NCBI GenBank assembly: GCA_046351455.1
Contig: JAXLYM010000033.1
Span: forward strand, 16,910-80,909
Direction of reading: 5' to 3'
DNA from: JADJRH01 sp046351455
Lineage (GTDB): Bacteria > Myxococcota_A > Polyangia > Polyangiales > Polyangiaceae
Length of the DNA stretch: 64,000 nucleotides
Under the pieces are notes generated by a model that worked only from the letters and a program-made list of their open reading frames with translations, had not been told where the DNA came from and did no database searches. How positions within the stretch are numbered: position 1 is the stretch's first letter; every line of letters begins with the position of its first letter. The position numbers and the translations under genes are program-made. Positions 16,842 to 24,932 of this stretch are shown piece after piece.

Positions 16842-16892
16842 CGATGTCGCTCCGGGGAGAGTGTCAATCGTTCGGCGTCGGGAGGGCCAGTG

Positions 16893-17597
16893 TCAGAACG
16901 GGTTCACGAAGTCGATCAGGCGCAGGAGCCAGCCTTTCCGGTTCTGATCGGCGATGTCGCCGCGGCCGGTGAATTCGATCTGGGCGTCGGCCACGCGCGA
17001 CGACAGGACGGTGTTGTCCTTCGCGATGTCGACGCGGCGCACGAGGCCCGAGATGTAGAGGTGGTACTCCTCGTTGTTGATCAGGACGACCTTGGTGCCC
17101 TCGACGAAGAGATCGCCGTTCGGCATGGCCTTCTTCACGCGCACGGTGAGGTCGCCGGTGAGGGTGCCTTTGCGGGCGGTGGCGCCGGAGCCGTCGAACG
17201 TGGACGCGGACGAGAGCGAGGCGATCTTCGAGGGGTCGATGCCCGCGTTCTTGAGGGCGGTGACGATGCCGAAGAAGGTGTCGACGCCCGCGGTCATCTC
17301 GCTCTTGCGGCTGAGGCTCGTGGTGGAGTCGCCCTGCGCGTCGGCCGATTCGTCGATCTTGATCGAGAGGATGTCGCCGACCTGGCCCGCGAGCGGATCC
17401 TGGAAGAAGCCTTGTTTGGCGTCGCTGAAGAGAGAGCCAGTCGCGGGGCGCGCGGAGGGCTCGTCCTCGGCGTAGCGGCCGGCCACGAAGTTGCGCTCGC
17501 GCGGCGTGAACGGGGCGATGTGCGGCGGTCCGCAGGCGGAGGCGCCGAGCGCCATCAGAGCGGCGAGGAGGAGCGCTTCACGGGACCGGGGGACCAT
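16893..17597 (-). CDS. flgH: Flagellar L-ring lipoprotein FlgH
   Basis: A 234-residue lipoprotein (signal LLLAALMALGASACGPP) forming the L ring in the outer membrane. Family motifs: GSLFSDAKQGFFQDPLAGQV, GDILSIKIDESADAQGDSTT, the C-terminal LYISGLVRRVDI and IEFTGRGDIADQNRKGWLLR. No Shine-Dalgarno sequence is seen; a sigma-54-like element ends 12 bases before the ATG. It is separated from flgA by two non-flagellar-family genes, while flgI follows after 51 bases. Confidence 0.96.
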   Translation of the reverse strand: MVPRSREALLLAALMALGASACGPPHIAPFTPRERNFVAGRYAEDEPSARPATGSLFSDAKQGFFQDPLAGQVGDILSIKIDESADAQGDSTTSLSRKSEMTAGVDTFFGIVTALKNAGIDPSKIASLSSASTFDGSGATARKGTLTGDLTVRVKKAMPNGDLFVEGTKVVLINNEEYHLYISGLVRRVDIAKDNTVLSSRVADAQIEFTGRGDIADQNRKGWLLRLIDFVNPF

Positions 17598-17609
17598 GAT
17601 CTTGGCAAT

Positions 17610-17625
17610 TGCGAGATCCTTGCCA
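17610..17625 (-). promoter_or_regulatory. Sigma-54-like promoter abutting flgH
   Basis: The minus strand reads TGGCAAGGATCTCGCA, 10 of 12 matches to the -24/-12 consensus, ending 12 bases before the flgH ATG. The predicted start of transcription is within about three bases of the start codon. It lies in the 144-base gap after the D/S/T-rich lipoprotein gene, so flgHI-flgJ and following genes may be transcribed separately from flgGA. Confidence 0.55.
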
Positions 17626-17741
17626 TGGTCCGTTTGTTCTTTTTTTGGGGGTGATGCGGAGGTGGGGTGTTGGAGAGATCGGCAGTGGGCTGGCGCAGCG
17701 TCAAGCCGCTGACTGGCACTGTCGCGCCGCGGGAAATCGCG

Positions 17742-18218
17742 TCACGGGAAGGAGCCGCCGCTCGCGCCGAAGCCGCCGCCGGAGGCGCCCGCGCCGGTCG
17801 CGCCGGTGCCGCCGGCGCCGGAGCTCGTGGTGGTCGTGCTCGTCGTCGTGGTGGTGGTCGTCGTGCTGCCGCCCGTACCGCCGCCGCCGGTGCTCGTGGT
17901 GCCGCCGGCGCCGCCGCCGCCCGCGTCGGTGTCGCCGTCGGTGGCGTCGCTCGCGTCCGCGTCGTCCGAGGCGTCGTCGCTCGCGTCCGCGTCGTCGCCT
18001 GCGTCCGCGTCGTCGCCCGCGTCCGGGGCGGTCACACAGGCGTTCTGCACGCACACGTCGCCCGCGCCGCAGTCGGAGTTGCGGAGGCACGAGGCGTCCG
18101 TGAGGATCGTGCATCCGGGGCTGGAAAGGAGGCCCGCGGCGATCAACGTCACGCCCGAAAACGAGAGGAGCGCGGCGATCGCGACGCGCCGAAGGTGCCT
18201 GTTTTCAGAAGCCGACAC
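17742..18218 (-). CDS. Small Asp/Ser/Thr-rich lipoprotein inside the flg operon
   Basis: A 158-residue exported protein, probably a lipoprotein (TLIAAGLLSSPGCTIL). After a short Cys motif (DASCLRNSDCGAGDVCVQNA) like those of myxobacterial Cys-rich repeats, it becomes pure low complexity: DADAS-type repeats, a Thr run and a Gly-rich end. It starts with GTG, overlapping the preceding barrel gene by 14 bases, so it is translationally coupled to flgA through that gene. It has no known flagellar homologue. It may be an envelope partner of the barrel protein, or a passenger; the coupling favours a joint role. Confidence 0.6.
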   Translation of the reverse strand: MSASENRHLRRVAIAALLSFSGVTLIAAGLLSSPGCTILTDASCLRNSDCGAGDVCVQNACVTAPDAGDDADAGDDADASDDASDDADASDATDGDTDAGGGGAGGTTSTGGGGTGGSTTTTTTTTSTTTTSSGAGGTGATGAGASGGGFGASGGSFP

Positions 18219-18720
18219 GGAGACCTCCGCGCATGAGGCCCTGCCAGAGGATCGTGCCCGCGGGCAGGTCGCTGCCGATGAAATAGCCGTTCAGCGAAGG
18301 GCCCACCGTGAACCACACGTTCTTCATCAAGGGCACGTGGTACGTCGCGCCGACCGTCGCGCCGAGGAGCGAGTACGGCGCGAGATAGCCAGTCGCGCCG
18401 ATCTCCACCGAGAGGCCCTTCCACACGTTGCGGAGGAGCCGGATGTCCGCGCCGACCGCGGCGTGCGGCTCGATCTCGATGAGGAGCGCGGCCGCGAAGA
18501 TGTTCTGGGGCTGCTCGTCGACCGAGGCGTCGATGCCGAAGCGCAGCGTGGTGCGCAGGCGGCGCATGCCCATGCCGCGGAGGTACGTGCCGGCCTCGAC
18601 GCCGGAGGCGGCGTCCGCGGTGCCCGCGAGGACCCACTGCTGTGCGTGCGCAGGCTTCGAAACAAGGGCGATCGTCGCGAGGATCGACGCGGCCGCGAGG
18701 GAGGCGAAGACGGTCTTCAC
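18205..18720 (-). CDS. Small outer-membrane beta-barrel protein coupled to flgA
   Basis: A 171-residue protein with a Sec signal ending AHAQQW and a C-terminal Phe (GGLRVGF), the usual outer-membrane-barrel ending. Alternating hydrophobic strands (LRTTLRFGIDASV, IFAAALLIEIEPHAAVGADI, LLGATVGATYHVPL, VWFTVGPSLNGYFIG) would give about eight strands. The GTG start (GTGA) overlaps the flgA stop by four bases. It is not a known flagellar protein; the position between flgA and flgH, which act at the outer membrane and P ring, suggests a lineage-specific envelope part of the flagellum. This is inference from context. Confidence 0.65.
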   Translation of the reverse strand: MKTVFASLAAASILATIALVSKPAHAQQWVLAGTADAASGVEAGTYLRGMGMRRLRTTLRFGIDASVDEQPQNIFAAALLIEIEPHAAVGADIRLLRNVWKGLSVEIGATGYLAPYSLLGATVGATYHVPLMKNVWFTVGPSLNGYFIGSDLPAGTILWQGLMRGGLRVGF

Positions 18721-19655
18721 GGCGCGCCTCGGGGTGGAGACGACGACGCGGAGGGCGGCGGCGTGGACGGCGAAGGCGGCGGGATCGTGACGACCGGCGC
18801 GGGCGGCGCAGGCGGCGGCACCGAAGGCGCGGGCGCGCTCGCGGCGGGCGCGCTCGCGACGGGCGCGCTCGCAGCGGGCGGAGGCGCGGACGGCGCGGAG
18901 GACGCGGTGCTCACCTCGGCTTTTCCAGGGGCGATCAGGATCGCGCGGAGCTGCTTGCCGGACGGGCGCAGGTTCACGAGGATCTCCTCGCCCACGTCGG
19001 CGTCGATCGCGGCGAGGGCGGCGGCGCTGATCTCGACGAGGCCCGACTTCACGGTCACGACGACGGCCGCGCCCTTCGCGGTGTCGGGGATCGCGGCCTC
19101 CGCGGCCAGATCGAGATCGACCGGGATCGCGAGCCTCGCCAGCACCTCGGTCCCGCGGCTGAACGTGAGCGCGCACGTGGTGGGGACGCGGCCCGTCTTG
19201 CGCGGGGGCTTCGGCATCGAGGCGGTGACCGCGGTCCAACCGTCGGCCACCTCGGAGAGCTTCGGCGCGCGAACGGCCGCGATCGTGACGCCGCGGCGCA
19301 GGCCGACGGCGAGGATCGCCTTGCGCGTCTCCTTGTCGACCTCGGCCGCGGTGAGCTTCTTCATCTTGCGCGTGACCTTCACGGTCGCGGGCAGCGACGC
19401 GATCACCTTCGCGCCGGCGCCGGCCGCGGCGGAGCGCAGCTCGTCCTGCGTGACGAAGCGCGATCCGCCCGGCGCGGGGGCGGGGCCGAGATCGGCGCTC
19501 GCGACGGCGGCCGGAACCGTGGGGACGACGTCGGCGAGGTGGACGCGCGGGCCCACGACCTGGACCTCTTTCACCGGGGCGGCGCCGCGGGCCGGGCTCG
19601 ACGCGATCTCGAGCGCGACGGCGAAGAAGGTCGACAGGATCAGGCGATGCGACAT
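18717..19655 (-). CDS. flgA: Flagellar P-ring chaperone FlgA
   Basis: A 312-residue periplasmic protein with a signal (LILSTFFAVALEIASSPARG). The SAF-like C-terminal domain of FlgA is seen at about 160-245 (EVLARLAIPVDLDLAAEAAI, KGAAVVVTVKSGLVEISAAA, DVGEEILVNLRPSGKQLRAI). FlgA helps FlgI assemble the P ring. Unusually, a Pro/Ala/Ser tail of about 65 residues follows the domain. The gene is three bases after flgG and coupled by GTGA to the barrel protein gene. Confidence 0.88.
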   Translation of the reverse strand: MSHRLILSTFFAVALEIASSPARGAAPVKEVQVVGPRVHLADVVPTVPAAVASADLGPAPAPGGSRFVTQDELRSAAAGAGAKVIASLPATVKVTRKMKKLTAAEVDKETRKAILAVGLRRGVTIAAVRAPKLSEVADGWTAVTASMPKPPRKTGRVPTTCALTFSRGTEVLARLAIPVDLDLAAEAAIPDTAKGAAVVVTVKSGLVEISAAALAAIDADVGEEILVNLRPSGKQLRAILIAPGKAEVSTASSAPSAPPPAASAPVASAPAASAPAPSVPPPAPPAPVVTIPPPSPSTPPPSASSSPPRGAP

Positions 19656-19658
19656 GAG

Positions 19659-20432
19659 CTACCTCTGCTGGGTGGCGTTGCGGATCATCTCGTCCACCGC
19701 GGAGATCACCTTCGAGTTGATGTCGTAGGCGCGCTGCGCTCGGATGAGGCCGATCATCTCGGTGACGACCTGCACGTTCGACGACTCGACCGCGCCTTGC
19801 AGGATGGTGCCGCGGCCCTCGGTTCCCGGGACGCCGCTCGTGGGGTCGCCGCTCGAGGCGGTGGCCTCGAAGAGGTTGTGACCGAGCGACGAGAGGCCTT
19901 CCTGGTTCGTGAACGTGACGAGCTGGATCTGGCCGAGCTGCGTCGGCGCCTGCTGGCCTTGGCGTGTCGCGGAGACGATGCCGTCCGCGCCGATGACGAC
20001 GGAGGTGGCGTCCGAGGGGATGCTGATCGGCGGCTCGATGGGGAGTCCGCCCGTGGTGACGAGCTTGCCGGTGGCGTCCGTCTTGAGGGAGCCTGTTCGC
20101 GTGTAGGCCATCTGCCCGTTGGGGCGCTGCACCGGGATGAAGCCGTTGCCTTCGATCGCGACGTCGAGCTGGTTGCCTGTCTGCTCGATCGAGCCTTGCG
20201 CGAAGCTGTGCGGCGTCGCGACGACGTGCGTGCCCGACCCGAGCTGAACGCCGCTGGGCGCGGAGCCGGCGCCGACGGGGGCCTTCACCGTCTGGTACAT
20301 CAGCTCTTCGAAGTTCGCGTCCTGGCGCTTGTAGCCAGCGGTGTTCGCGTTGGCGAGGTTATTGGCGATGGTATCCAGTTGCGTCTCTTGCGCCGCCATT
20401 CCGGTGGCCGCGATCTGGAGCGAACGGAACAT
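19659..20432 (-). CDS. flgG: Distal rod protein FlgG
   Basis: A 257-residue rod protein of normal length. It starts with MFRSLQIAATGMAAQETQLD and TIANNLANANTAGYKR, the rod/hook motif, and ends with ESSNVQVVTEMIGLIRAQRA and YDINSKVISAVDEMIRNATQ, the FlgG signature. The start was chosen from this motif; the frame is open 26 codons upstream without similarity. FlgF, often next to flgG, is absent here. FlgG opens the minus-strand flg cluster; a sigma-54-like element ends 12 bases before its ATG. Confidence 0.97.
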   Translation of the reverse strand: MFRSLQIAATGMAAQETQLDTIANNLANANTAGYKRQDANFEELMYQTVKAPVGAGSAPSGVQLGSGTHVVATPHSFAQGSIEQTGNQLDVAIEGNGFIPVQRPNGQMAYTRTGSLKTDATGKLVTTGGLPIEPPISIPSDATSVVIGADGIVSATRQGQQAPTQLGQIQLVTFTNQEGLSSLGHNLFEATASSGDPTSGVPGTEGRGTILQGAVESSNVQVVTEMIGLIRAQRAYDINSKVISAVDEMIRNATQQR

Positions 20433-20444
20433 GCGCCGTGCAGT

Positions 20445-20460
20445 TGCCAGAACGGTGCCA
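20445..20460 (-). promoter_or_regulatory. Sigma-54-like promoter abutting flgG
   Basis: The minus strand reads TGGCACCGTTCTGGCA, 10 of 12 matches to TGGCACG-N4-TTGCA. It ends 12 bases before the flgG ATG, and no ribosome binding site lies between. If used, the flgG mRNA would be nearly leaderless. Confidence 0.55.
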
Positions 20461-20553
20461 AGGATAAGCCCCCGACCCCGTTCATCCTCGGATCGCCGAT
20501 GGAGCGGCATCCCGATGACGAAGCGTCAAGCGGTTGACACTGGCCATCTGGGC

Positions 20554-20645
20554 AACGTCGAGGACTGCGTCCGATCCGCTCCGGACTCCGCTCCGCAACG
20601 GAGCTCCGCCTCCGCGGACCGGACTCCGTCCTCCCAGTGGCGGCC
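20554..20645. repeat. Palindromic dispersed repeat, family 1, copy 1
   Basis: A 92-base element opening AACGTCGAGGAC and closing CTCCCAGTGGCGGCC. It has nested inverted repeats: GAGGAC against GTCCTC outside, GAGTCCG-type against CGGACTC inside, and a GGAGCTCC core. A second full copy lies at 48798-48888 and a deleted copy at 20771-20803. It lies between the start of flgG and an unrelated gene. It looks like a REP- or MITE-like element, without coding content. Confidence 0.75.
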
Positions 20646-20684
20646 TCTAACTGGCACTCTGCGGAGAATGGCAATCTGAACAGC

Positions 20685-20773
20685 CCCCTCCCTGCGACTG
20701 CGAAGCAGGCGCTTTGGGAGGGGCGGGCGGCGCGCAGGCGCGAAGCGCCGAGCACCGACCGGGGGTGGGCAAC
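20685..20773. repeat. Dispersed repeat, family 2, copy 1
   Basis: An 89-base element beginning CCCCTCCCTGCGACTGCGAA and ending GACCGGGGGTGGGCAAC. CCCCTCCC pairs with GGGAGGGG, so it forms a GC-rich hairpin. A close copy is at 62543-62625, and its last 23 bases recur at 34181-34203. It is directly joined to a deleted family 1 copy. Confidence 0.75.
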
Positions 20774-20803
20774 GTCGAGGACGGAGTCCTCCCAGTGGCG
20801 GCC
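20771..20803. repeat. Family 1 repeat, internally deleted copy
   Basis: Only the ends of family 1 remain: AACGTCGAGGACGGAGTCC runs directly into CTCCCAGTGGCGGCC. The central palindrome seen in the full copies is missing, as expected from excision or slippage between the inverted arms. Confidence 0.7.
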
Positions 20804-20827
20804 TGGGCATCCACAAATGCTTGTTTG

Positions 20828-22381
20828 CTAGACGGATCGGAGCATCCCGAGGACGTTCTTCGCGATCTTCTTCAGCGTGTCCATCGTGGTGCGGTCGTCG
20901 AGCGGCTCCACGATGTGGGCGGCGGCGCCGGAGGCTTGGGCCCAACCGACGGACGCGAAGGCCGGGCCGATGAAGGCGACGACCGCGTCCGGCTTGCGCG
21001 GAGCGTGCGCCAAGGCCAAGAGGCCCGGCTCGATGTGCATGTGCGCGCCCTCCTGCACGAGGACCACCGCCGCGGCGTGACGGGCGTACTCCGCGAGCAC
21101 CTCGAGGCCGCCCTGCGAGTCGTCGCCCGCGTAGAAGAGGAACTGGATCTTCCAGCCGCGGATGTCGCCCATCGTGAGGACGTAGTGCTCGATCTCCGCG
21201 TCGTTCGGCGGGCCCTCGATCTCGCCGCCCGTCGCGGTGAAGATCGTGCGGGCGAAGCGCTTCGCGCCGCTGCCGGCGACGAGGATCACCGCGTTGATCT
21301 CCTTCTTCGCGTCGTCCTTCAAGACGACCTTCGCGGGCTGGATCACGCCCGGCGGCAGCGAGGACGGCGGGCCCGGCGCGCGCGCCGAGACGAGGCCCGC
21401 GGGCGGCAGCGATTGGCGCAGATCGCGCGGCAACGCGTCGAGCGTGACGGCGTCGACGACGCGCGCGTTCACGACACGGAACGCGAGCTTCGAGACGAGC
21501 GCGTGGCCCAGCGTCGGCGCGCGCTCCGTGTCGTGCTCCACCAGCGAGACGAACGTGGTGACGTCCGCCGGAGAGGCGCCCGCGCGCAGCGCATACAAGG
21601 CCACGCGGTGCGGCGCGACGACCCACATCTCGGGGCCGAGCTTGTCGTGCAGCACCTTCAAGAAGTCCTCGTCCAGGAGGCGCTCGGCCGAGAGATCGCG
21701 GCCCGCGGAGACGGCGATCGACGGGTTCACCATCGCGAAGTCGGTCTCGCGACGGCGCAGCGACGCGATGCCCGCGGAGAGGAGCTGCTTCGGATCCGCG
21801 CTCGGCGCGTCCTGCTTCGTGAGGAAGACGTAGCCGTTCGCGGTGTCCTCGGCGAAGGCGATGATCGGCGCGTCGGGCCTCTTCACGCCGGGGAACGGCA
21901 TCCACACGACGAGGCTCTTGTGGGGCCAATTCGGCTCCTTCAGGACCGGGAAGAGCTCGCGGCGCGTCGGCGGCGCGTGGTCCGCCGCGATCGGATCGTG
22001 CTCGGGCATCGCGGCGATGCGCGCGCGGATCTGGGGGAGCTGCGCGCGCGGGACGCGGACCGTGAAGTGCGGGCACGGCGCTTCGTGGCGCGTGACGTAC
22101 GGGCCGAGCACCGCGAGCACCGCGGACGGATCGCGCGCGAGCTGCGTCTGCTTGCCGTCCGGCCCCGTGTCGGTGATCACGAGGAGGTGCATCCCGTCCG
22201 GTAAAATGGCCGGTTCGCCGCCTCCGAAAGCCCAGCCGCCGATCACCAGGACCGCCCCGGGCGCTTGCGGCACCGTGTACGACTGCGGGCGCACGAGCAG
22301 CGCCGTCGGGCCGTGAAGGGCACGGAGCGCGACCTCGTTATCGAGGAACGCTCGCACGGAAGGGGCCACGAGCAACGTCAT
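20828..22381 (-). CDS. Unrecognised 517-residue protein
   Basis: A cytoplasmic-looking protein of about 517 residues with no signal peptide, membrane span or motif that I recognise. Codon pattern and length show that it is a real gene. The middle part (RELFPVLKEPNWPHKSLVVW, IIAFAEDTANGYVFLTK) recalls small uncharacterised immunity-type DUF domains. The C-terminal third (VNAVILVAGSGAKRFART and WKIQFLFYAGDDSQGGLEVL, AAAVVLVQEGAHMHIEPG) has alternating hydrophobic strands, as in a Rossmann-like domain with no P-loop. It ends 395 bases before flgG, with repeats between, and is divergent from the cytochrome gene. There is no evidence for a flagellar role. Confidence 0.7.
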   Translation of the reverse strand: MTLLVAPSVRAFLDNEVALRALHGPTALLVRPQSYTVPQAPGAVLVIGGWAFGGGEPAILPDGMHLLVITDTGPDGKQTQLARDPSAVLAVLGPYVTRHEAPCPHFTVRVPRAQLPQIRARIAAMPEHDPIAADHAPPTRRELFPVLKEPNWPHKSLVVWMPFPGVKRPDAPIIAFAEDTANGYVFLTKQDAPSADPKQLLSAGIASLRRRETDFAMVNPSIAVSAGRDLSAERLLDEDFLKVLHDKLGPEMWVVAPHRVALYALRAGASPADVTTFVSLVEHDTERAPTLGHALVSKLAFRVVNARVVDAVTLDALPRDLRQSLPPAGLVSARAPGPPSSLPPGVIQPAKVVLKDDAKKEINAVILVAGSGAKRFARTIFTATGGEIEGPPNDAEIEHYVLTMGDIRGWKIQFLFYAGDDSQGGLEVLAEYARHAAAVVLVQEGAHMHIEPGLLALAHAPRKPDAVVAFIGPAFASVGWAQASGAAAHIVEPLDDRTTMDTLKKIAKNVLGMLRSV

Positions 22382-22541
22382 GGGGCGCGCACCATACCGC
22401 GCCGCCCGGCGATCCGATAGCGGATCGAAAAGGGCCTCGCGTCGCGCGGGATACGGCCTTTTCAGCGGCCTTCTCTTTCGGGCGGCGCCGAAGTCGGGCG
22501 GCCTTCCAGGAGCAGGGCATTTCCCCTAGCATCGGCCGCTC

Positions 22542-24932
22542 ATGCGCGGGAATCTCGGATCACTGGGGCTCTTGGTCTCTCTTTTTGCCGCGCTCGCGAG
22601 CGCGTGCAGCTCCTCGTCCTCGGGGTCGAGCAGCGCGACCGCGGGCACCGCGACGTCCACGGCGGCCGCGGAAAAACCGAAGGAGGCGCTTCCGGCGCCG
22701 GAGCGGGCGGGCGGCGCGTTGATGCGCTCGGCCGACGGCGCGCGGCTCTACCTCGCGGACGAAGATCACCAGGTGCTGCGCGTGCTGCCGCTGCCGTTCG
22801 GCGAAGAGCCGCCGATGCCGAAGCCGACGGCCAGCGCCTCCGCGAGCGCGAGCGCCTCCGCAGCCCCGAGCGGCACCGCCGCGGCCGGATCCGCGTCGCC
22901 GAGCGGTTCGCCGAGCGGCACGGCGGGGCCACGCTCCGGACCGTCCGGCGCCGGGAGCTACGGCGCGCCGCCCAAACCGACGACCCCGCCGCGGCCCGCG
23001 ATCACGCCCGGCGTGGTGCCGACGGCCGATCCGTACCCGCCGACCCCGCAGGCGAAGCAGATCGAGATCCCGCTGCCGGGCCGGCCCGCGCAGGTGATGG
23101 CGCTCGAAGGGTTCGTGCTCGTGACGATCCGCGATCCGGGGATGCTCCTCGTCCTCAAGGAGACCGCGGAGAGCAAGCTCGAAGAAGAGGGCCGCGTGCC
23201 GCTCGCGGCGGACGCCTGGGGCGTCGCGATCACGAAGGACGAGAAGGTGGCCGTCGTGACGTCGGCGTGGACGCACACCGTGACAGGCGTCGACTGGCGC
23301 GCTCACAAGGTGCTCTGGACAGCCGATGTCCCGCGGGAGCCGCGCGGCGTGGTCATTCACCCGAACGGCAAGACGGCCTATGTGAGCCACCTCACCTCGG
23401 GCGATCTGACGCGCATCGACGACGTGGGAGCCGCGGCCGTCAAGGTGACGAAGGTGCCTTTCCCGGCCGCGCCGGCGCGCACGCCGCAAGGGCAGAAATT
23501 GGAGGGATCGCTCGGGTACGCGCTCGTGATCGACGACGCGGGGAATCGGCTGTTCGCTGCGCGGCACGCGCTCGGGGCGCTCGGGGACTCGTCGTGGTTC
23601 GGGGAGGCGACGGTGGACGTGCTGCAGACTGCCAATGATCAGCCGCTCCTCGGGCCGCGCACGCCGGGCAAGATCATCGGCGCGGTGCCGGCGTTCACCG
23701 ACGGGAAGAGGGCCGCGCTGGAGCGCAATCCGGATCCGGAAGCCTGGGAGAACAAGCGCTTCACCGGGCCGGAGATGAGCGGGCAAGGGCCTGTTCAGCC
23801 GCGCGCGATGGTGGCGTCGCACAAGCGAGGCACGCTGTGGGTCGCGTCGGAGGGGCACGACTCGGTGGAGGAGCTGTCGCAGCGCTCGGCGGCGCCCGCG
23901 GAGCGGTGGCTCCGGTCGGTGCACGTCGGGCGACACTACCGCGATCTCAAGATCATCGGCTCCGGCTCCGGGGACTCCGACGGCATCCCGACGGAGGGCG
24001 GCGCGCCGACCGGCCTCGCCATGAGCGCGGACGAGAGCATTTTGTACGTGTATTGCCGGTCCACCAACGACGTCGTGTCCGTCCGCGTGAACGAGGTGAC
24101 GCCGGAGAAAGAGATGAAGACGATCGGCGAGGTCGGCGCCGTGTACGCGCGCGTCGCGGCGGACTCGATGGATGAGGCGATGACCCGCGGAAGGCGCCTG
24201 TTCCTCGGCGGGATGGATGGCTATTCGAGCGGCGGCATGGGGTGCGCCGGCTGCCACCCGGAGGGGCGCGACGACGGCCACGTCTGGCACGACGTCGTGG
24301 ACGGGGAGCACTCGGCGAGCTTCATGGCCAGCCAGTTCCTCGCCGACAAGACGAAGAACGGGGCGCGCGGATATGCCCGTCAGACACCCATGCTCGCGGG
24401 GCGCGTCGGCTTTCCGGGGCCGTACGGGTGGCACGCGCAGAGCGAGAACCTGGCGGCGCGGCTCGCGGAGGGCTTCAACCTCCACCGCTGGAACGGCCGC
24501 GACGACGTGAAGCCGTCTTCCTGGATGCTGGGTGTGCGCGCGGCGGCGCTCGCGGAGTACCTGCGCAAGGGCCTCGTGACGCCGCCGGTCGCGAAGCACG
24601 AGCTGACCGCCCAGGAGAAGAAGGGCAAGGAGCTCTTCGAGAGCGACGCGACCAAGTGCAAGACGTGCCACGACCCGGAGACGGAGTATGGCAGTCGCAT
24701 CGCGTTCCCGCTCAAGCGGCAGACGCCGCCGCCGGGCTTCGAGGACGAGGAGGACGAGAAATTCAAGGCCCCCTCGCTCTATTTCGTGCACGGGACGGCG
24801 CCGTATTACCACGACGGCAGCGTGTGGACCTTGAAGGATCTCATCGAGAAGAACAAGGACCGAATGGGCACCACGAGCCAGCTCTCCGCGGAGGAGAAGG
24901 CCGCCCTCGTCGCTTACCTGGAGACGCTATGA
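22542..24932 (+). CDS. Beta-propeller lipoprotein with two c-type haem sites
   Basis: A 796-residue exported protein, a lipoprotein by its signal (LVSLFAALASACSSSSS). After a Ser/Ala/Pro-rich linker comes a propeller-like domain with YVTN-type repeats (WGVAITKDEKVAVVTSAWTH, PRGVVIHPNGKTAYVSHLTS, PTGLAMSADESILYVYCRST). The C-terminal part has two CxxCH haem motifs, CAGCH at 568-572 and CKTCH at 706-710, as in dihaem peroxidase-like cytochromes (MauG/CcpA type). It would be an extracytoplasmic electron-transfer protein or oxidase. A small exported protein follows, overlapping by four bases (ATGA). The substrate is unknown. Confidence 0.85.
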   Translation: MRGNLGSLGLLVSLFAALASACSSSSSGSSSATAGTATSTAAAEKPKEALPAPERAGGALMRSADGARLYLADEDHQVLRVLPLPFGEEPPMPKPTASASASASASAAPSGTAAAGSASPSGSPSGTAGPRSGPSGAGSYGAPPKPTTPPRPAITPGVVPTADPYPPTPQAKQIEIPLPGRPAQVMALEGFVLVTIRDPGMLLVLKETAESKLEEEGRVPLAADAWGVAITKDEKVAVVTSAWTHTVTGVDWRAHKVLWTADVPREPRGVVIHPNGKTAYVSHLTSGDLTRIDDVGAAAVKVTKVPFPAAPARTPQGQKLEGSLGYALVIDDAGNRLFAARHALGALGDSSWFGEATVDVLQTANDQPLLGPRTPGKIIGAVPAFTDGKRAALERNPDPEAWENKRFTGPEMSGQGPVQPRAMVASHKRGTLWVASEGHDSVEELSQRSAAPAERWLRSVHVGRHYRDLKIIGSGSGDSDGIPTEGGAPTGLAMSADESILYVYCRSTNDVVSVRVNEVTPEKEMKTIGEVGAVYARVAADSMDEAMTRGRRLFLGGMDGYSSGGMGCAGCHPEGRDDGHVWHDVVDGEHSASFMASQFLADKTKNGARGYARQTPMLAGRVGFPGPYGWHAQSENLAARLAEGFNLHRWNGRDDVKPSSWMLGVRAAALAEYLRKGLVTPPVAKHELTAQEKKGKELFESDATKCKTCHDPETEYGSRIAFPLKRQTPPPGFEDEEDEKFKAPSLYFVHGTAPYYHDGSVWTLKDLIEKNKDRMGTTSQLSAEEKAALVAYLETL

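Noticed and set aside
20828..22381. A flagellar role for the 517-residue protein
   Set aside because: Only distance suggests it. A 395-base repeat-filled gap separates it from flgG and no flagellar motif is seen.
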